From positions 186,001-250,000 of the forward strand of contig NZ_QZCS01000004.1 of assembly GCF_003594915.1 (NCBI RefSeq): 64,000 nucleotides of DNA, written 5' to 3'. The notes beneath the pieces were generated by a model. That model was not told the origin of the DNA, ran no database searches, and saw nothing but the letters and a program-made list of their open reading frames with translations. Below are positions 28,523 to 37,488 of this stretch, in pieces. The stretch's first letter is position 1. Each line of letters starts with the position of its first letter. The translations under genes were made by a program, and so were the position numbers. Source of the stretch: Enterobacter chuandaensis. Lineage in GTDB: Bacteria; Pseudomonadota; Gammaproteobacteria; Enterobacterales; Enterobacteriaceae.

Positions 28523-29734
28523 CTAGCGCATCATATGCGGCCAGCGAATATCGCCGACGCCGTTAAGCTGCGGACGGGCAAACAGGAAGCCCTGGAAGCG
28601 GCGGATCCCGGCCGATTCGAGCCAGCACCACTCCTCTATTTTCTCGATACCCTCTGCGACCAGGGTAATTTCGAGGTCTGAGCAACAGCTGATGATAGAG
28701 CGCACAATCGCCTGCTTCGGGCCGCTGAGGTGGATATCGCTGATAATTTCACGGTCGATTTTGATTTTATCCGGCTGGAAGCGGGTCAGCAGCGAAAGAC
28801 CGGCATAACCGGAACCAAAATCATCAATCGCCAGGCCAACGCCCTCGGCACGAAGCTGTTTAATGGCGCTATTAAATTGATTAAGCCCGGATATCATCTC
28901 GTTTTCAGTAATTTCAACGACCACCTGCTCCGGCTGGAGGCCATGTTTTTTAATCTGCTCGACCAGAAATTCCACTGCGCCGGGGACATTCACCAGCGAC
29001 ATCGGCAGCAGATTGACCGCAATTTTATGGCTGCCAATCCCCAGTTTTTCCGCCAGCGCAAAGGCATACGCTTTCGTCTGGAGATCGACTTCGTAGATTT
29101 TGTCCGGGTCGAGGGTGCTGAAGAAATGCTCCGGGCTGCCGCCATCGTTGCCGCGTATCAGCGCCTCGAGGGAGCTGATCTTCCCTTCCGAGGGATCGAC
29201 AATCGGCTGAAACGCAAACTGGCAGGTTTGGCTGTCAAGCAGGCCCAGACTCTCGCCCAGCGGTAAGGTTTCCGTTGCGAGCGTCCATTTTGCCGGATCG
29301 TATCGCCCGCCCGCCAGGGCAGAACGTTTGTTAGTAATAAATGTCTGGATAAATTTGAACACCCGGTCATCGGATGTCAGATAGCTGTCGAGCTTGCTGT
29401 AATGCAGAACCTGCTGCAGCACCTCTTTTGGGGACTGGATTTGCAGGTCAAAAAGCAGCATACCGACATTTTCGAATCGTCTGCGCGGGCCGTAATCCCG
29501 CATCAGTTCAACCACCCCACTGTGCCGTTTGTCATCACGGATGGTATGGAACAGCTTAACTACGCTCTCTTCTGAACCTTCGAGAATTTGCAGCACGTCA
29601 GTGCCTTTTGCGAGCAAAACCCCGGTGATATTCAGACTGGCATTGCGGATCCGGGCCCGCTCCACCAGCTCCCTCAATGCGGATGAATGACAGGATAATT
29701 TCAACTGGCTTCGGTAAATCAGCGTGGTCAGCAC
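28523..29734 (-). CDS. BLUF-EAL blue-light-regulated protein, BlrP1/BluF-like
   Basis: 403 aa from GTG 29734 (MLTTLIYRS...), the same length as E. coli BluF; an ATG at 29785 would add 17 residues but lacks a Shine-Dalgarno. The N-terminal BLUF flavin domain has Tyr7 and a Gln in LQILEG (about residue 49). The C-terminal EAL domain keeps EALIRG, NLLP, ITENE, DDFGSG, KID and AEGIE. These catalytic positions are lost in E. coli BluF, which is a YcgE antagonist, but present in Klebsiella BlrP1, a light-activated c-di-GMP phosphodiesterase. I therefore expect an active, light-controlled phosphodiesterase. Confidence 0.85.
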   Translation of the reverse strand: MLTTLIYRSQLKLSCHSSALRELVERARIRNASLNITGVLLAKGTDVLQILEGSEESVVKLFHTIRDDKRHSGVVELMRDYGPRRRFENVGMLLFDLQIQSPKEVLQQVLHYSKLDSYLTSDDRVFKFIQTFITNKRSALAGGRYDPAKWTLATETLPLGESLGLLDSQTCQFAFQPIVDPSEGKISSLEALIRGNDGGSPEHFFSTLDPDKIYEVDLQTKAYAFALAEKLGIGSHKIAVNLLPMSLVNVPGAVEFLVEQIKKHGLQPEQVVVEITENEMISGLNQFNSAIKQLRAEGVGLAIDDFGSGYAGLSLLTRFQPDKIKIDREIISDIHLSGPKQAIVRSIISCCSDLEITLVAEGIEKIEEWCWLESAGIRRFQGFLFARPQLNGVGDIRWPHMMR

Positions 29735-29828
29735 AAAAGGTGTTCCGATGAGAAAGAGCGGTGCATTGAAGCTACTGTTTAACATACTTTAACAATGCGA
29801 CCTAGCTTATTCACGCCACAAGGGAACG

Positions 29829-31310
29829 TTACTTTTCCCCGTCCCCGATCCGGCTGTTAATCCTCTCCTGCATATAGTTGTAAAACGGGTTCGAGGTGAC
29901 CCGCATTAGCGCCTCTTTGCCAACGCTCAGCACGGACGTTTCGCCCCACAGCGCAATCGTCCCCAGGCTGATCCCGTAGCGGTTTTTCACGCCTGGCTCA
30001 CGACCGTAGAGATCGTCATCCGGCGGGAAAGGCACGGCAACGTGCGAGAGCGAATAGACATCCTGCGGCCAGGACTGCGCAAGCGGCACAACCGTCTCCC
30101 GCGTGCTGCCTGCCGGGGTTGTCTTCGCCACCGTCGCAAAACTGTGCTCGCTGGCATTGGTGATTATCGTGACACTGTAACGCCTCTTTGCAACCGGCAG
30201 CAGCGCCGAGGTTGCTGTCCACGACGACGGCTTAAACAGCGGGCGGAAGCTCGCCGCCTGGTTGATGTCAAACACCACCAGCTCGCTGCCGTTTGCCGGA
30301 AGCTGGTCAAACAGACCGCTCACTACTGCGCGGGTGCTGACCGTAGAATCCATCACCGACTGGAACGCCAGTACCGGCGGCAAATTCGCCAGCCGGTTTT
30401 CACGCGCCTCGCGGCCAATCTGCTCCTGCAGGGCCTTCGTCAGCAGCCACGACTGGCGGGCGGCGTTCACCGGGAACGAGTTGTATTTATACGGGTTATA
30501 TTCCGGAGAGATATTCAGCCACGCCGCTTTGGCAAACGCCGGCAGCAGCGCCGGTAGCCCGGCAAAACCGGCAAAGCGCGCAAAGGCCGTTACGCCGATC
30601 ATCGGAGACAGCAATACCAGCTGCTGCGGCTGCCGCAGCGTTGGGGAATCAAGCGCATCGAGGGCATATTTCATTGCCAGCGCCCCGCCGTTGGAGTACC
30701 CCACCAGATGCAGCGGCACGTTCTCCCCCGCCAGGCGCGTGGCTTCCCGCATGGCACGACGCGTTGCGGCGAGCCACATCTCCCAGTCAACGTCCGTCAG
30801 CGCGCCGGGCGCGGTGCCGTGTCCGGGAAGGCGCGGAACCACGGCCACAAAGCCGTGCTGCTGATAGTTCACGGCAAGGTGCCTGACGCTGTAAGGCGAG
30901 TCCGTCAGCCCGTGCAGCAATACCACCGCGCCGCGCGGCTTCCCGTCCGGTATCAGCACAAACGATCGGTTGGCATCGGGAGCAAACTGACCGGGCCACA
31001 CCAGGCTCTGACGATAAAAGCGGTTTAATGGCGTACGTTCCTCGCCCTCTGTTTTCGCCGTCACGGCGCGATCAAGATCGACGAAAATGGCGTTTTCCCG
31101 GGCGATATACCCGGCAAAATTGGCGTTATCCATCTCGCGCACGGACATCTCGCCCGCCCGCCAGGTGTGCCAGAGGTGCAGCTCCGGCCCCTGCTGCGAG
31201 AGATAGACCCGCACCGCCAGCAGGACGACCAGGACGATCCCCACGACCATCCCTGTTTTCTTTGCAAGCGCCACCAGGCGCACGCTGACTCGCCAGGGCA
31301 AATTCGCCAT
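29829..31310 (-). CDS. Membrane-anchored alpha/beta hydrolase
   Basis: 493 aa. One N-terminal membrane helix (about 18-37) precedes a long extracytoplasmic part with an alpha/beta-hydrolase fold: oxyanion strand VVLLHGLTDSP, PGHGTAPG, and the nucleophile elbow VGYSNGGA. An Asp (MDSTVS region) and a His (ASEHSF) are candidates for the rest of the triad. It resembles serine esterase/lysophospholipase-like proteins, so a carboxylester is the likely substrate type; nothing more specific can be said. It lies upstream of the BLUF-EAL gene with a gap of nearly 100 bases, and no operon link is evident. Confidence 0.8.
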   Translation of the reverse strand: MANLPWRVSVRLVALAKKTGMVVGIVLVVLLAVRVYLSQQGPELHLWHTWRAGEMSVREMDNANFAGYIARENAIFVDLDRAVTAKTEGEERTPLNRFYRQSLVWPGQFAPDANRSFVLIPDGKPRGAVVLLHGLTDSPYSVRHLAVNYQQHGFVAVVPRLPGHGTAPGALTDVDWEMWLAATRRAMREATRLAGENVPLHLVGYSNGGALAMKYALDALDSPTLRQPQQLVLLSPMIGVTAFARFAGFAGLPALLPAFAKAAWLNISPEYNPYKYNSFPVNAARQSWLLTKALQEQIGREARENRLANLPPVLAFQSVMDSTVSTRAVVSGLFDQLPANGSELVVFDINQAASFRPLFKPSSWTATSALLPVAKRRYSVTIITNASEHSFATVAKTTPAGSTRETVVPLAQSWPQDVYSLSHVAVPFPPDDDLYGREPGVKNRYGISLGTIALWGETSVLSVGKEALMRVTSNPFYNYMQERINSRIGDGEK

Positions 31311-31405
31311 GCCGGGATCCTTTTAGTGTTTTCAGTGCCGCTATCTTATCAAAAATGTGAACGGGCTGACGTATTCACCAAATTCATACCGTCCGGTTCA
31401 GCCAG

Positions 31406-31420
31406 TGCACCAAAAGTGAA
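31406..31420. promoter_or_regulatory. Possible NtrC-like binding site
   Basis: TGCACCAAAAGTGAA carries a clean NtrC left half (TGCACCA) and a poor right half. It is centred about 118 bases upstream of the start point predicted from the sigma-54 element, a normal enhancer distance. Confidence is limited because only one half-site is good. Confidence 0.35.
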
Positions 31421-31504
31421 CTACGCTGCACAAATGTTGATCATCGGTTAACAATTTATTGCGTGAATTTTACAACGCAGCGGGTTTTCACCTCCCTGTG
31501 AACA

Positions 31505-31520
31505 TGGCACGCGTCATGCA
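31505..31520 (+). promoter_or_regulatory. Sigma-54 (RpoN) -24/-12 promoter
   Basis: TGGCACGCGTCATGCA has GG and GC exactly 10 bases apart and matches the -24 consensus TGGCACG fully. It lies 57 bases before the rpiR-type gene that heads ddpXABCDF. The E. coli ddp genes are known members of the NtrC/nitrogen-limitation response, so the location makes sense. Confidence 0.7.
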
Positions 31521-31576
31521 TTGTTAACCCGGTAACACAAATCCAGCTTTTGACAGCCAGTTAACAGCGAGGCGGT

Positions 31577-32431
31577 ATGACGACGAAACCCGAGATGTTG
31601 AGCCGTATCGAAGCGACGTTCAGCCAGCTTACGCCCAGCGAAAAGCGGGTCGGAAGCTGGCTGCTGGCGCACGCCGCGCAAATCCCGTTTGAAACGGCGG
31701 AGAGCGTCGGTCTGGCGAGCGGGACCAGCGGAATTACCGTCGGACGCTTCCTGCGCAAGCTGGGATACCGCAACCTGGAAGATGCCAAAAAGAGCCTGCG
31801 CGATCCGTATCAGCCCTGGGGCATGAACGAGCGGCTGGACTCCTGGCAGCAGCAGCGCCCCCTGCCCAACCGCCTTCAGCACGCCCTGTCGCTGGAAGTG
31901 GACGCCATTACGCAGGTGTATCAGCTGGCGCAAACGGACGCCTTCCGTCAGGTGGTGCACAACCTGGCCCACGCCGACGCGGTGTTTGTGCTGGGGATCC
32001 AGTCCACGCGCGGGATCGCCAACGCCTTCTTCAGCCACCTTGAGTACCTCCGCCCGCGCGTGAGTTATTCCGAGGGCGCTTCCGGCAGCTGGGTGGAATC
32101 CCTGAACTCGGGGTTTTCGCACCCTTACGTTGTGCTGACCGATACGCGCACCTACTCCGCGATGGCCCGCCAGTACTGCCGCGTTGCGAGCGAGAAAGGC
32201 GTTCCTCTGGCCTTAATCACCGACATCTGGTGCCCGTGGGCGCGGGATTACCCGATGGATTTACTGCAGGTGAAAACCGATACCGGTCATTTCTGGGATT
32301 CACTTGCCCCCGTGAGCTGTCTGTTCAACCTGCTGCTGTCGGGCGTGGTGGAAGCGCTGGGTGATGCGCTTCCGGCGCGCCTGGCGGTAAACCGACAATT
32401 ACAACAAGAGTTTGGTCAATTCGAACGCTAA
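31577..32431 (+). CDS. MurR/RpiR-family transcriptional regulator heading the ddp operon
   Basis: 284 aa regulator: N-terminal RpiR-type HTH (SVGLASGTSGITVGRFLRKL, about 39-58) and a C-terminal SIS sugar-isomerase-like domain (from about 120). SIS domains of this family bind phosphosugars or peptidoglycan-derived ligands. It ends 12 bases before ddpX, so it is probably the first gene of the ddp operon. This regulator is not part of the E. coli K-12 ddp cluster as I know it. It may sense a cell-wall metabolite (inference). Confidence 0.88.
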   Translation: MTTKPEMLSRIEATFSQLTPSEKRVGSWLLAHAAQIPFETAESVGLASGTSGITVGRFLRKLGYRNLEDAKKSLRDPYQPWGMNERLDSWQQQRPLPNRLQHALSLEVDAITQVYQLAQTDAFRQVVHNLAHADAVFVLGIQSTRGIANAFFSHLEYLRPRVSYSEGASGSWVESLNSGFSHPYVVLTDTRTYSAMARQYCRVASEKGVPLALITDIWCPWARDYPMDLLQVKTDTGHFWDSLAPVSCLFNLLLSGVVEALGDALPARLAVNRQLQQEFGQFER

Positions 32432-32443
32432 AGGAGCGGAGCT

Positions 32444-33019
32444 ATGCCCGATGAGAGTGAACTGATTGATGTGGCGAAGACGTTTCCCACGCTGCATATC
32501 GATCTGAAGTACGCCACCGCCGACAACATCACCGGCAGGCCGATCTATCAGGAGGCGCTGTGCCTGCTGCATACCGACGCCGCCACCGCGCTGGCAAAAG
32601 CCATCAGCATTGCCGCCCTGGCCGGGCTGAAGCTGGTGGTGTACGACGCCTACCGGCCGCAGCAGGCGCAGGCTCAGCTGTGGGACGCCTGCCCGAACCC
32701 GGAATATGTCGTCGATGTGGCAATTGGCTCCAATCACAGCCGCGGCACGGCCATCGACGTCACGCTGATGGATGAGCATAACAGCGTGCTGGATATGGGC
32801 GCCGGTTTTGACGAAATGCATGACCGTTCGCATCCGTATCACCCCTCCGTACCGCCGCATGCCCAGCGCAACCGTCTGCTGCTGAACGCCATCATGTTCG
32901 GCGGCGGTTTTGTGGGGATTAGCAGCGAATGGTGGCACTTCGAACTGCCGAACGCTGCCAGCTATCCGCTGCTGGAAGACCGTTTTGCCTGTTTTCCCCT
33001 GACGCACACCTCTCTTTAA
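32444..33019 (+). CDS. ddpX: D-alanyl-D-alanine dipeptidase DdpX (VanX-like)
   Basis: 191 aa zinc dipeptidase, cytoplasmic, splitting D-Ala-D-Ala to D-alanine. The zinc ligands are visible: His98 and Asp105 in SNHSRGTAID, and His166 in EWWHFE. Glu163 is the catalytic base, and Arg71 lies in YRPQQAQ. The sequence closely follows E. coli DdpX. Together with the DdpABCDF importer it allows use of cell-wall dipeptides as a carbon/nitrogen source. Confidence 0.95.
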   Translation: MPDESELIDVAKTFPTLHIDLKYATADNITGRPIYQEALCLLHTDAATALAKAISIAALAGLKLVVYDAYRPQQAQAQLWDACPNPEYVVDVAIGSNHSRGTAIDVTLMDEHNSVLDMGAGFDEMHDRSHPYHPSVPPHAQRNRLLLNAIMFGGGFVGISSEWWHFELPNAASYPLLEDRFACFPLTHTSL

Positions 33020-33033
33020 CCTGGAGCACTGCC

Positions 33034-34566
33034 ATGAAAACAACGCTTCTCACGACCCTGATTGCCGCCACGCTGGCGTTGAGCGCCCCGCTGGCGCTGG
33101 CTGCCGTCCCGAAAGACATGCTGGCAATCGGTAAAGCCGCCGACCCGCAAACGCTCGATCCTGCCATTACCATCGATAACAACGACTGGACCGTCACCTA
33201 TCCGTCTTACCAGCGCCTGGTCAAGTACAAGCCCGGCTCTACCGAGGTGGAGGGCGATCTGTCGACGGGCTGGAAGGCCTCCGACGATCAGAAAGAGTGG
33301 ACCTTTACCCTGGCGGATAACGCCAAATTCTCCGACGGTACGCCGGTCACCGCCGAGGCGGTCAAACTCTCCTTTGAGCGCCTGCTGAAGCTCGGCCAGG
33401 GGCCATCTGAAGCCTTCCCGAAAGATCTGAAAATTGACGCCGTGGATGAGCATACGGTGAAGTTCACCCTCAGCCAGCCGTTCGCGCCTTTCCTCTACAC
33501 GCTGGCCAACGACGGGGCGTCCATCATTAACCCGGCGGTGCTGAAGGCCAATGCCGCGGACGACGCGCGCGGTTTTCTGGCGCAAAACACCGCCGGTTCC
33601 GGGCCGTTTATGCTGAAGAGCTGGCAGAAAGGCCAGCAGCTGATCCTGGTGCCAAACCCCCACTGGCCGGGCGAGAAGCCGCACTTTAAGCGCGTCTCGG
33701 TGAAGATTATCGGCGAGAGCGCCTCGCGCCGACTGCAGCTTTCCCGCGGCGATCTGGACATCGCCGACTCCCTGCCGGTCGATCAGCTTGCGGCCCTGAA
33801 GCAGGAAGGCAAAGTCGCCGTCGCGGAATACCCGTCCCTGCGTGTGACCTATCTCTACCTCAACAACAGCAAGGCGCCGCTCAATCAGGTGGATTTACGC
33901 CGGGCCATCTCCTGGGCGACGGACTATCAGGGGATGGTGAAAGGCATTCTGAGCGGCAACGGCAAGCAGATGCGCGGCCCGATCCCGGAAGGCATGTGGG
34001 GCTTTGACGCCACCGCAATGCAGTACAGTTTCGATGAGGCCAAAGCCAAAGCGGCGCTGGAAAAGGTCAAAGACAAACCCGCCAGCCTGACCTTCCTCTA
34101 CTCGGACAACGATCCGAACTGGGAGCCAATCGCCCTCTCCACTCAGGCCAGCCTCGGCAAGATCGGCATTAACGTCAAGCTGGAAAAACTGGCCAATGCC
34201 ACCATGCGCGACCGCGTCGGAAAAGGCGATTACGACATTGCCATCGGCAACTGGAGCCCGGACTTTGCCGACCCGTACATGTTCATGAACTACTGGTTCG
34301 AATCGGACAAAAAAGGGCTGCCGGGCAACCGTTCGTTCTATGAGAACAAGGAGGTGGATTCCCTGCTGCAGGCCGCGCTGAAAACCACCGACCAGGCGGA
34401 ACGCACTAAAGATTACCAGCAGGCGCAAAAGGTGGTGATCGACGAGGCGGCCTACGTCTATCTGTTCCAGAAGAACTACCAACTGGCGATGAACAAAGAG
34501 GTCAAAGGGTTCACCTTTAATCCGATGCTCGAGCAGGTGTTCAACATCGCCACCATGAGTAAATAA
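33034..34566 (+). CDS. ddpA: D-Ala-D-Ala ABC transporter substrate-binding protein DdpA
   Basis: 510 aa periplasmic SBP family 5 (DppA/OppA type) protein with signal peptide (1-23, ALA/AV) and the characteristic ADPQTLDPA start of the mature part. The ATG at 33034 follows CTGGAG; longer in-frame extensions run into ddpX and are not real. It captures dipeptides, most likely D-Ala-D-Ala, for the DdpBC/DdpDF translocator. Confidence 0.93.
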   Translation: MKTTLLTTLIAATLALSAPLALAAVPKDMLAIGKAADPQTLDPAITIDNNDWTVTYPSYQRLVKYKPGSTEVEGDLSTGWKASDDQKEWTFTLADNAKFSDGTPVTAEAVKLSFERLLKLGQGPSEAFPKDLKIDAVDEHTVKFTLSQPFAPFLYTLANDGASIINPAVLKANAADDARGFLAQNTAGSGPFMLKSWQKGQQLILVPNPHWPGEKPHFKRVSVKIIGESASRRLQLSRGDLDIADSLPVDQLAALKQEGKVAVAEYPSLRVTYLYLNNSKAPLNQVDLRRAISWATDYQGMVKGILSGNGKQMRGPIPEGMWGFDATAMQYSFDEAKAKAALEKVKDKPASLTFLYSDNDPNWEPIALSTQASLGKIGINVKLEKLANATMRDRVGKGDYDIAIGNWSPDFADPYMFMNYWFESDKKGLPGNRSFYENKEVDSLLQAALKTTDQAERTKDYQQAQKVVIDEAAYVYLFQKNYQLAMNKEVKGFTFNPMLEQVFNIATMSK

Positions 34567-34589
34567 CGGTTCTTGTCGGGGGAAAATGT

Positions 34590-35612
34590 ATGACGTTCTG
34601 GAGCATCGTGCGCCAGCGCTGCTGGGGGTTACTCCTGGTGGTGGCCGGTGTCTGTATTATCACCTTTATTATTTCGCACATGATCCCCGGCGATCCGGCG
34701 CGCCTGCTGGCCGGCGATCGCGCCAGCGACGAAATCGTGCAGAACATCCGTCAGCAGTTAGGGCTGGATCGGCCGCTGTATATACAGTTTGGCCGCTATG
34801 TGGACGCTCTGGCCCACGGTGATTTAGGCACGTCCATCCGTACCGGACGCCCGGTTGCGGAAGACCTGAAAGCCTTTTTCCCCGCCACGCTGGAGCTGGC
34901 CTTTTGTTCTCTGCTGCTGGCGCTGGTCATCGGCGTGCCGCTGGGGATTTTATCGGCGGTGTACCGCAACCGCTGGCTGGATCACCTGGTGCGTTTAATG
35001 GCGATGACCGGGATCTCCACCCCGGCCTTCTGGCTCGGGCTGGGCGTCATTGTGCTGTTTTACGGGCATCTGCAGATTCTGCCGGGCGGCGGCAGGCTGG
35101 ACGACTGGCTCGATCCCCCGACCCACGTCACCGGGTTTTATCTGCTGGACGCGCTGCTGGAAGGCAATGCAGAAGTCTTTTTCAACGCGCTGCAGCACCT
35201 GATTTTACCCTCACTGACGCTGGCGTTTGTGCATCTGGGCATCGTGGCGCGCCAGGTGCGCTCGGCGATGCTGGAGCAGCTTAGCGAGGACTACATCCGC
35301 ACCGCACGCGCCAGCGGGCTGCCCGGCTGGTACATCGTCCTGCGCTACGCACTGCCGAATGCCATGATCCCGTCCATTACCGTGCTCGGGCTGGCGCTGG
35401 GCGACCTGCTTTACGGTGCCGTGCTGACCGAAACCGTCTTTGCCTGGCCGGGAATGGGGGCCTGGGTGGTAACGTCCATTCAGGCACTCGATTTTCCTGC
35501 CGTGATGGGCTTTGCCGTCGTCGTTTCACTGGCCTACGTGCTGGTTAATCTGGTGGTCGATCTGCTTTACCTGTGGATTGACCCGCGAATCGGGCGCGGA
35601 GGTGCCGAATGA
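34590..35612 (+). CDS. ddpB: ABC transporter permease DdpB
   Basis: 340 aa inner-membrane permease of the DppB/OppB type: six predicted helices, the N-terminal MTFWSIVRQRCWGLLLVV segment and the EAA-loop region EDYIRTARASGLPGWYIVLR. It overlaps ddpC by four bases (ATGA), consistent with coupled synthesis of the two permeases. Confidence 0.93.
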   Translation: MTFWSIVRQRCWGLLLVVAGVCIITFIISHMIPGDPARLLAGDRASDEIVQNIRQQLGLDRPLYIQFGRYVDALAHGDLGTSIRTGRPVAEDLKAFFPATLELAFCSLLLALVIGVPLGILSAVYRNRWLDHLVRLMAMTGISTPAFWLGLGVIVLFYGHLQILPGGGRLDDWLDPPTHVTGFYLLDALLEGNAEVFFNALQHLILPSLTLAFVHLGIVARQVRSAMLEQLSEDYIRTARASGLPGWYIVLRYALPNAMIPSITVLGLALGDLLYGAVLTETVFAWPGMGAWVVTSIQALDFPAVMGFAVVVSLAYVLVNLVVDLLYLWIDPRIGRGGAE

Positions 35613-36502
35613 TGTTAACGCAGGAAACGCCCGCCCCGGCGAAAACCGCCAGACAACGCATCAACTGGGCAAAGCTGTTCTGGATGCTGCGTCAAAGCCC
35701 GCTCACGATAGTCGGCGGCGTCATTATGATTGCGATGCTCTTCCTGATGGTGGCTTCGCCATGGATTGTGCCGCATGACCCGAACGCGCTGGATCTGACC
35801 GCCCGTCTGCAGGCGCCGTCTGCGCAGCACTGGTTTGGTACCGATGAGGTTGGACGCGACCTGTTCAGCCGCGTGCTGACGGGCAGCCAGCAGTCCATTA
35901 CCGCCGGGCTGGCGGTGGTGGTGATTGCGGGCGGCATTGGCTCGCTGCTGGGCTGTTTGTCCGGTGTCCTGGGCGGTCGCGGCGACGCCGTCATCATGCG
36001 GGTGATGGATATTATGCTCTCGATCCCTTCTCTGGTGCTAACCATGGCGCTGGCCGCCGCGCTCGGTCCGAGCCTGTTTAACGCCATGCTGGCGATTGCG
36101 ATTGTCCGCATTCCATTTTATGTGCGGCTGGCGCGCGGGCAAACCCTGGTGGTGCGTCAGTTTACCTACGTTCAGGCCGCCCGCACGTTTGGCGCCTCCC
36201 GCTGGCATTTGATCCGCTGGCATATCCTGCGCAACGCCCTGCCGCCGCTGATCGTGCAGGCGTCGCTGGATATCGGCAGCGCCATTCTGATGGCCGCCAC
36301 GCTGGGGTTTATTGGCCTGGGCGCGCAGCAACCCACCGCCGAATGGGGCGCGATGGTGGCCGTGGGCCGTAACTACGTTCTGGACCAGTGGTGGTACTGC
36401 GCCTTTCCCGGTGCGGCGATTTTGATTACCGCCGTAGGCTTTAACCTGTTTGGCGACGGTATCCGCGATCTGCTGGATCCGAAATCGGGAGGAAAACAGT
36501 AA
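35609..36502 (+). CDS. ddpC: ABC transporter permease DdpC
   Basis: 297 aa permease of the DppC/OppC type, with the N-terminal helix, the HWFGTDEVGRDLFSRVL signature shortly after it, and the EAA loop YVQAARTFGASRWHLIRWHI. It pairs with DdpB. Its start overlaps ddpB (ATGA) and its stop overlaps the ddpD start (TAATG). Confidence 0.93.
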   Translation: MMLTQETPAPAKTARQRINWAKLFWMLRQSPLTIVGGVIMIAMLFLMVASPWIVPHDPNALDLTARLQAPSAQHWFGTDEVGRDLFSRVLTGSQQSITAGLAVVVIAGGIGSLLGCLSGVLGGRGDAVIMRVMDIMLSIPSLVLTMALAAALGPSLFNAMLAIAIVRIPFYVRLARGQTLVVRQFTYVQAARTFGASRWHLIRWHILRNALPPLIVQASLDIGSAILMAATLGFIGLGAQQPTAEWGAMVAVGRNYVLDQWWYCAFPGAAILITAVGFNLFGDGIRDLLDPKSGGKQ

Positions 36503-37488
36503 TGACCGAACCGGTATTACGTATTGAAGACCTGCATCTGAGCTTCCCGATTTTTCGCGGTGAGGTCCACGCGCTGAACCACGTCTCGCTGGAGATCGGC
36601 AGGGGCGAAATTGTCGGCGTGGTGGGCGAGTCGGGGTCGGGTAAATCGGTGACCGCCATGCTCGCCATGCGGTTGCTGCCGGAAGGGAGTTACCGTATTC
36701 ACCACGGTCAGGTGAAGTTACTCGGCGAAAACGTCCTGACGGCGTCCGAGAAGCAGCTTCGCCAGTGGCGCGGTGCACGAGTGGCGATGATTTTTCAGGA
36801 GCCGATGACCGCCCTCAACCCGACGCGGCGGATTGGCAAACAGATGGTGGAGGTGATCCGCCAGCATCAGCCGCTTTCCCGGCGCGAGTCGCAGCAGAAG
36901 GCGATCGCCCTGCTGGAAGAGATGCAAATCCCGGACGCGAAGCAGGTCATGTCGCGTTATCCGTTTGAACTCTCCGGCGGTATGCGCCAGCGGGTGATGA
37001 TCGCCCTTGCCTTCTCCTGCGAGCCGGAGCTTATCATCGCCGACGAGCCGACCACCGCGCTGGACGTGACCGTCCAGCTCCAGGTGCTGCGCTTGCTGAA
37101 GCATAAGGCAAAGGCCAGCGGCACCTCGGTGCTGTTTATCAGCCATGATATGGCCGTGGTGTCGCAACTCTGCGACAGAATGTACGTGATGTATGCGGGC
37201 AGCGTGATCGAGAGCGGTGCCACCCAAACGCTAATCCACCGCCCTGTGCATCCCTACTCCATCGGCCTGCTGCAGTGCGCACCGGAAAACGGCCAGCCGC
37301 GCGACCTGCTTCCCGCCATTCCCGGCACGGTGCCCAACCTCAGCCAGCTTCCGCAGGGTTGCGCCTTCCGCGAGCGCTGCTTTGCCGCCGGAGCGAAATG
37401 CAGCGAAACGCCGCGCTTACAGGCCAATGGCGCAGAAGGCCAACAGGCTGCCTGCTGGTATCCGCAACGGGAGAAACACCATGTCTGA
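36502..37488 (+). CDS. ddpD: ABC transporter ATP-binding protein DdpD
   Basis: 328 aa ATPase: Walker A GESGSGKS, signature LSGGMRQR, Walker B LIIADEPTTALD. The C-terminal oligopeptide-transporter extension has a Cys-rich tail (CAFRERC...C...C) that in this family can bind an Fe-S cluster. It works as a heterodimer with DdpF. Confidence 0.94.
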   Translation: MTEPVLRIEDLHLSFPIFRGEVHALNHVSLEIGRGEIVGVVGESGSGKSVTAMLAMRLLPEGSYRIHHGQVKLLGENVLTASEKQLRQWRGARVAMIFQEPMTALNPTRRIGKQMVEVIRQHQPLSRRESQQKAIALLEEMQIPDAKQVMSRYPFELSGGMRQRVMIALAFSCEPELIIADEPTTALDVTVQLQVLRLLKHKAKASGTSVLFISHDMAVVSQLCDRMYVMYAGSVIESGATQTLIHRPVHPYSIGLLQCAPENGQPRDLLPAIPGTVPNLSQLPQGCAFRERCFAAGAKCSETPRLQANGAEGQQAACWYPQREKHHV

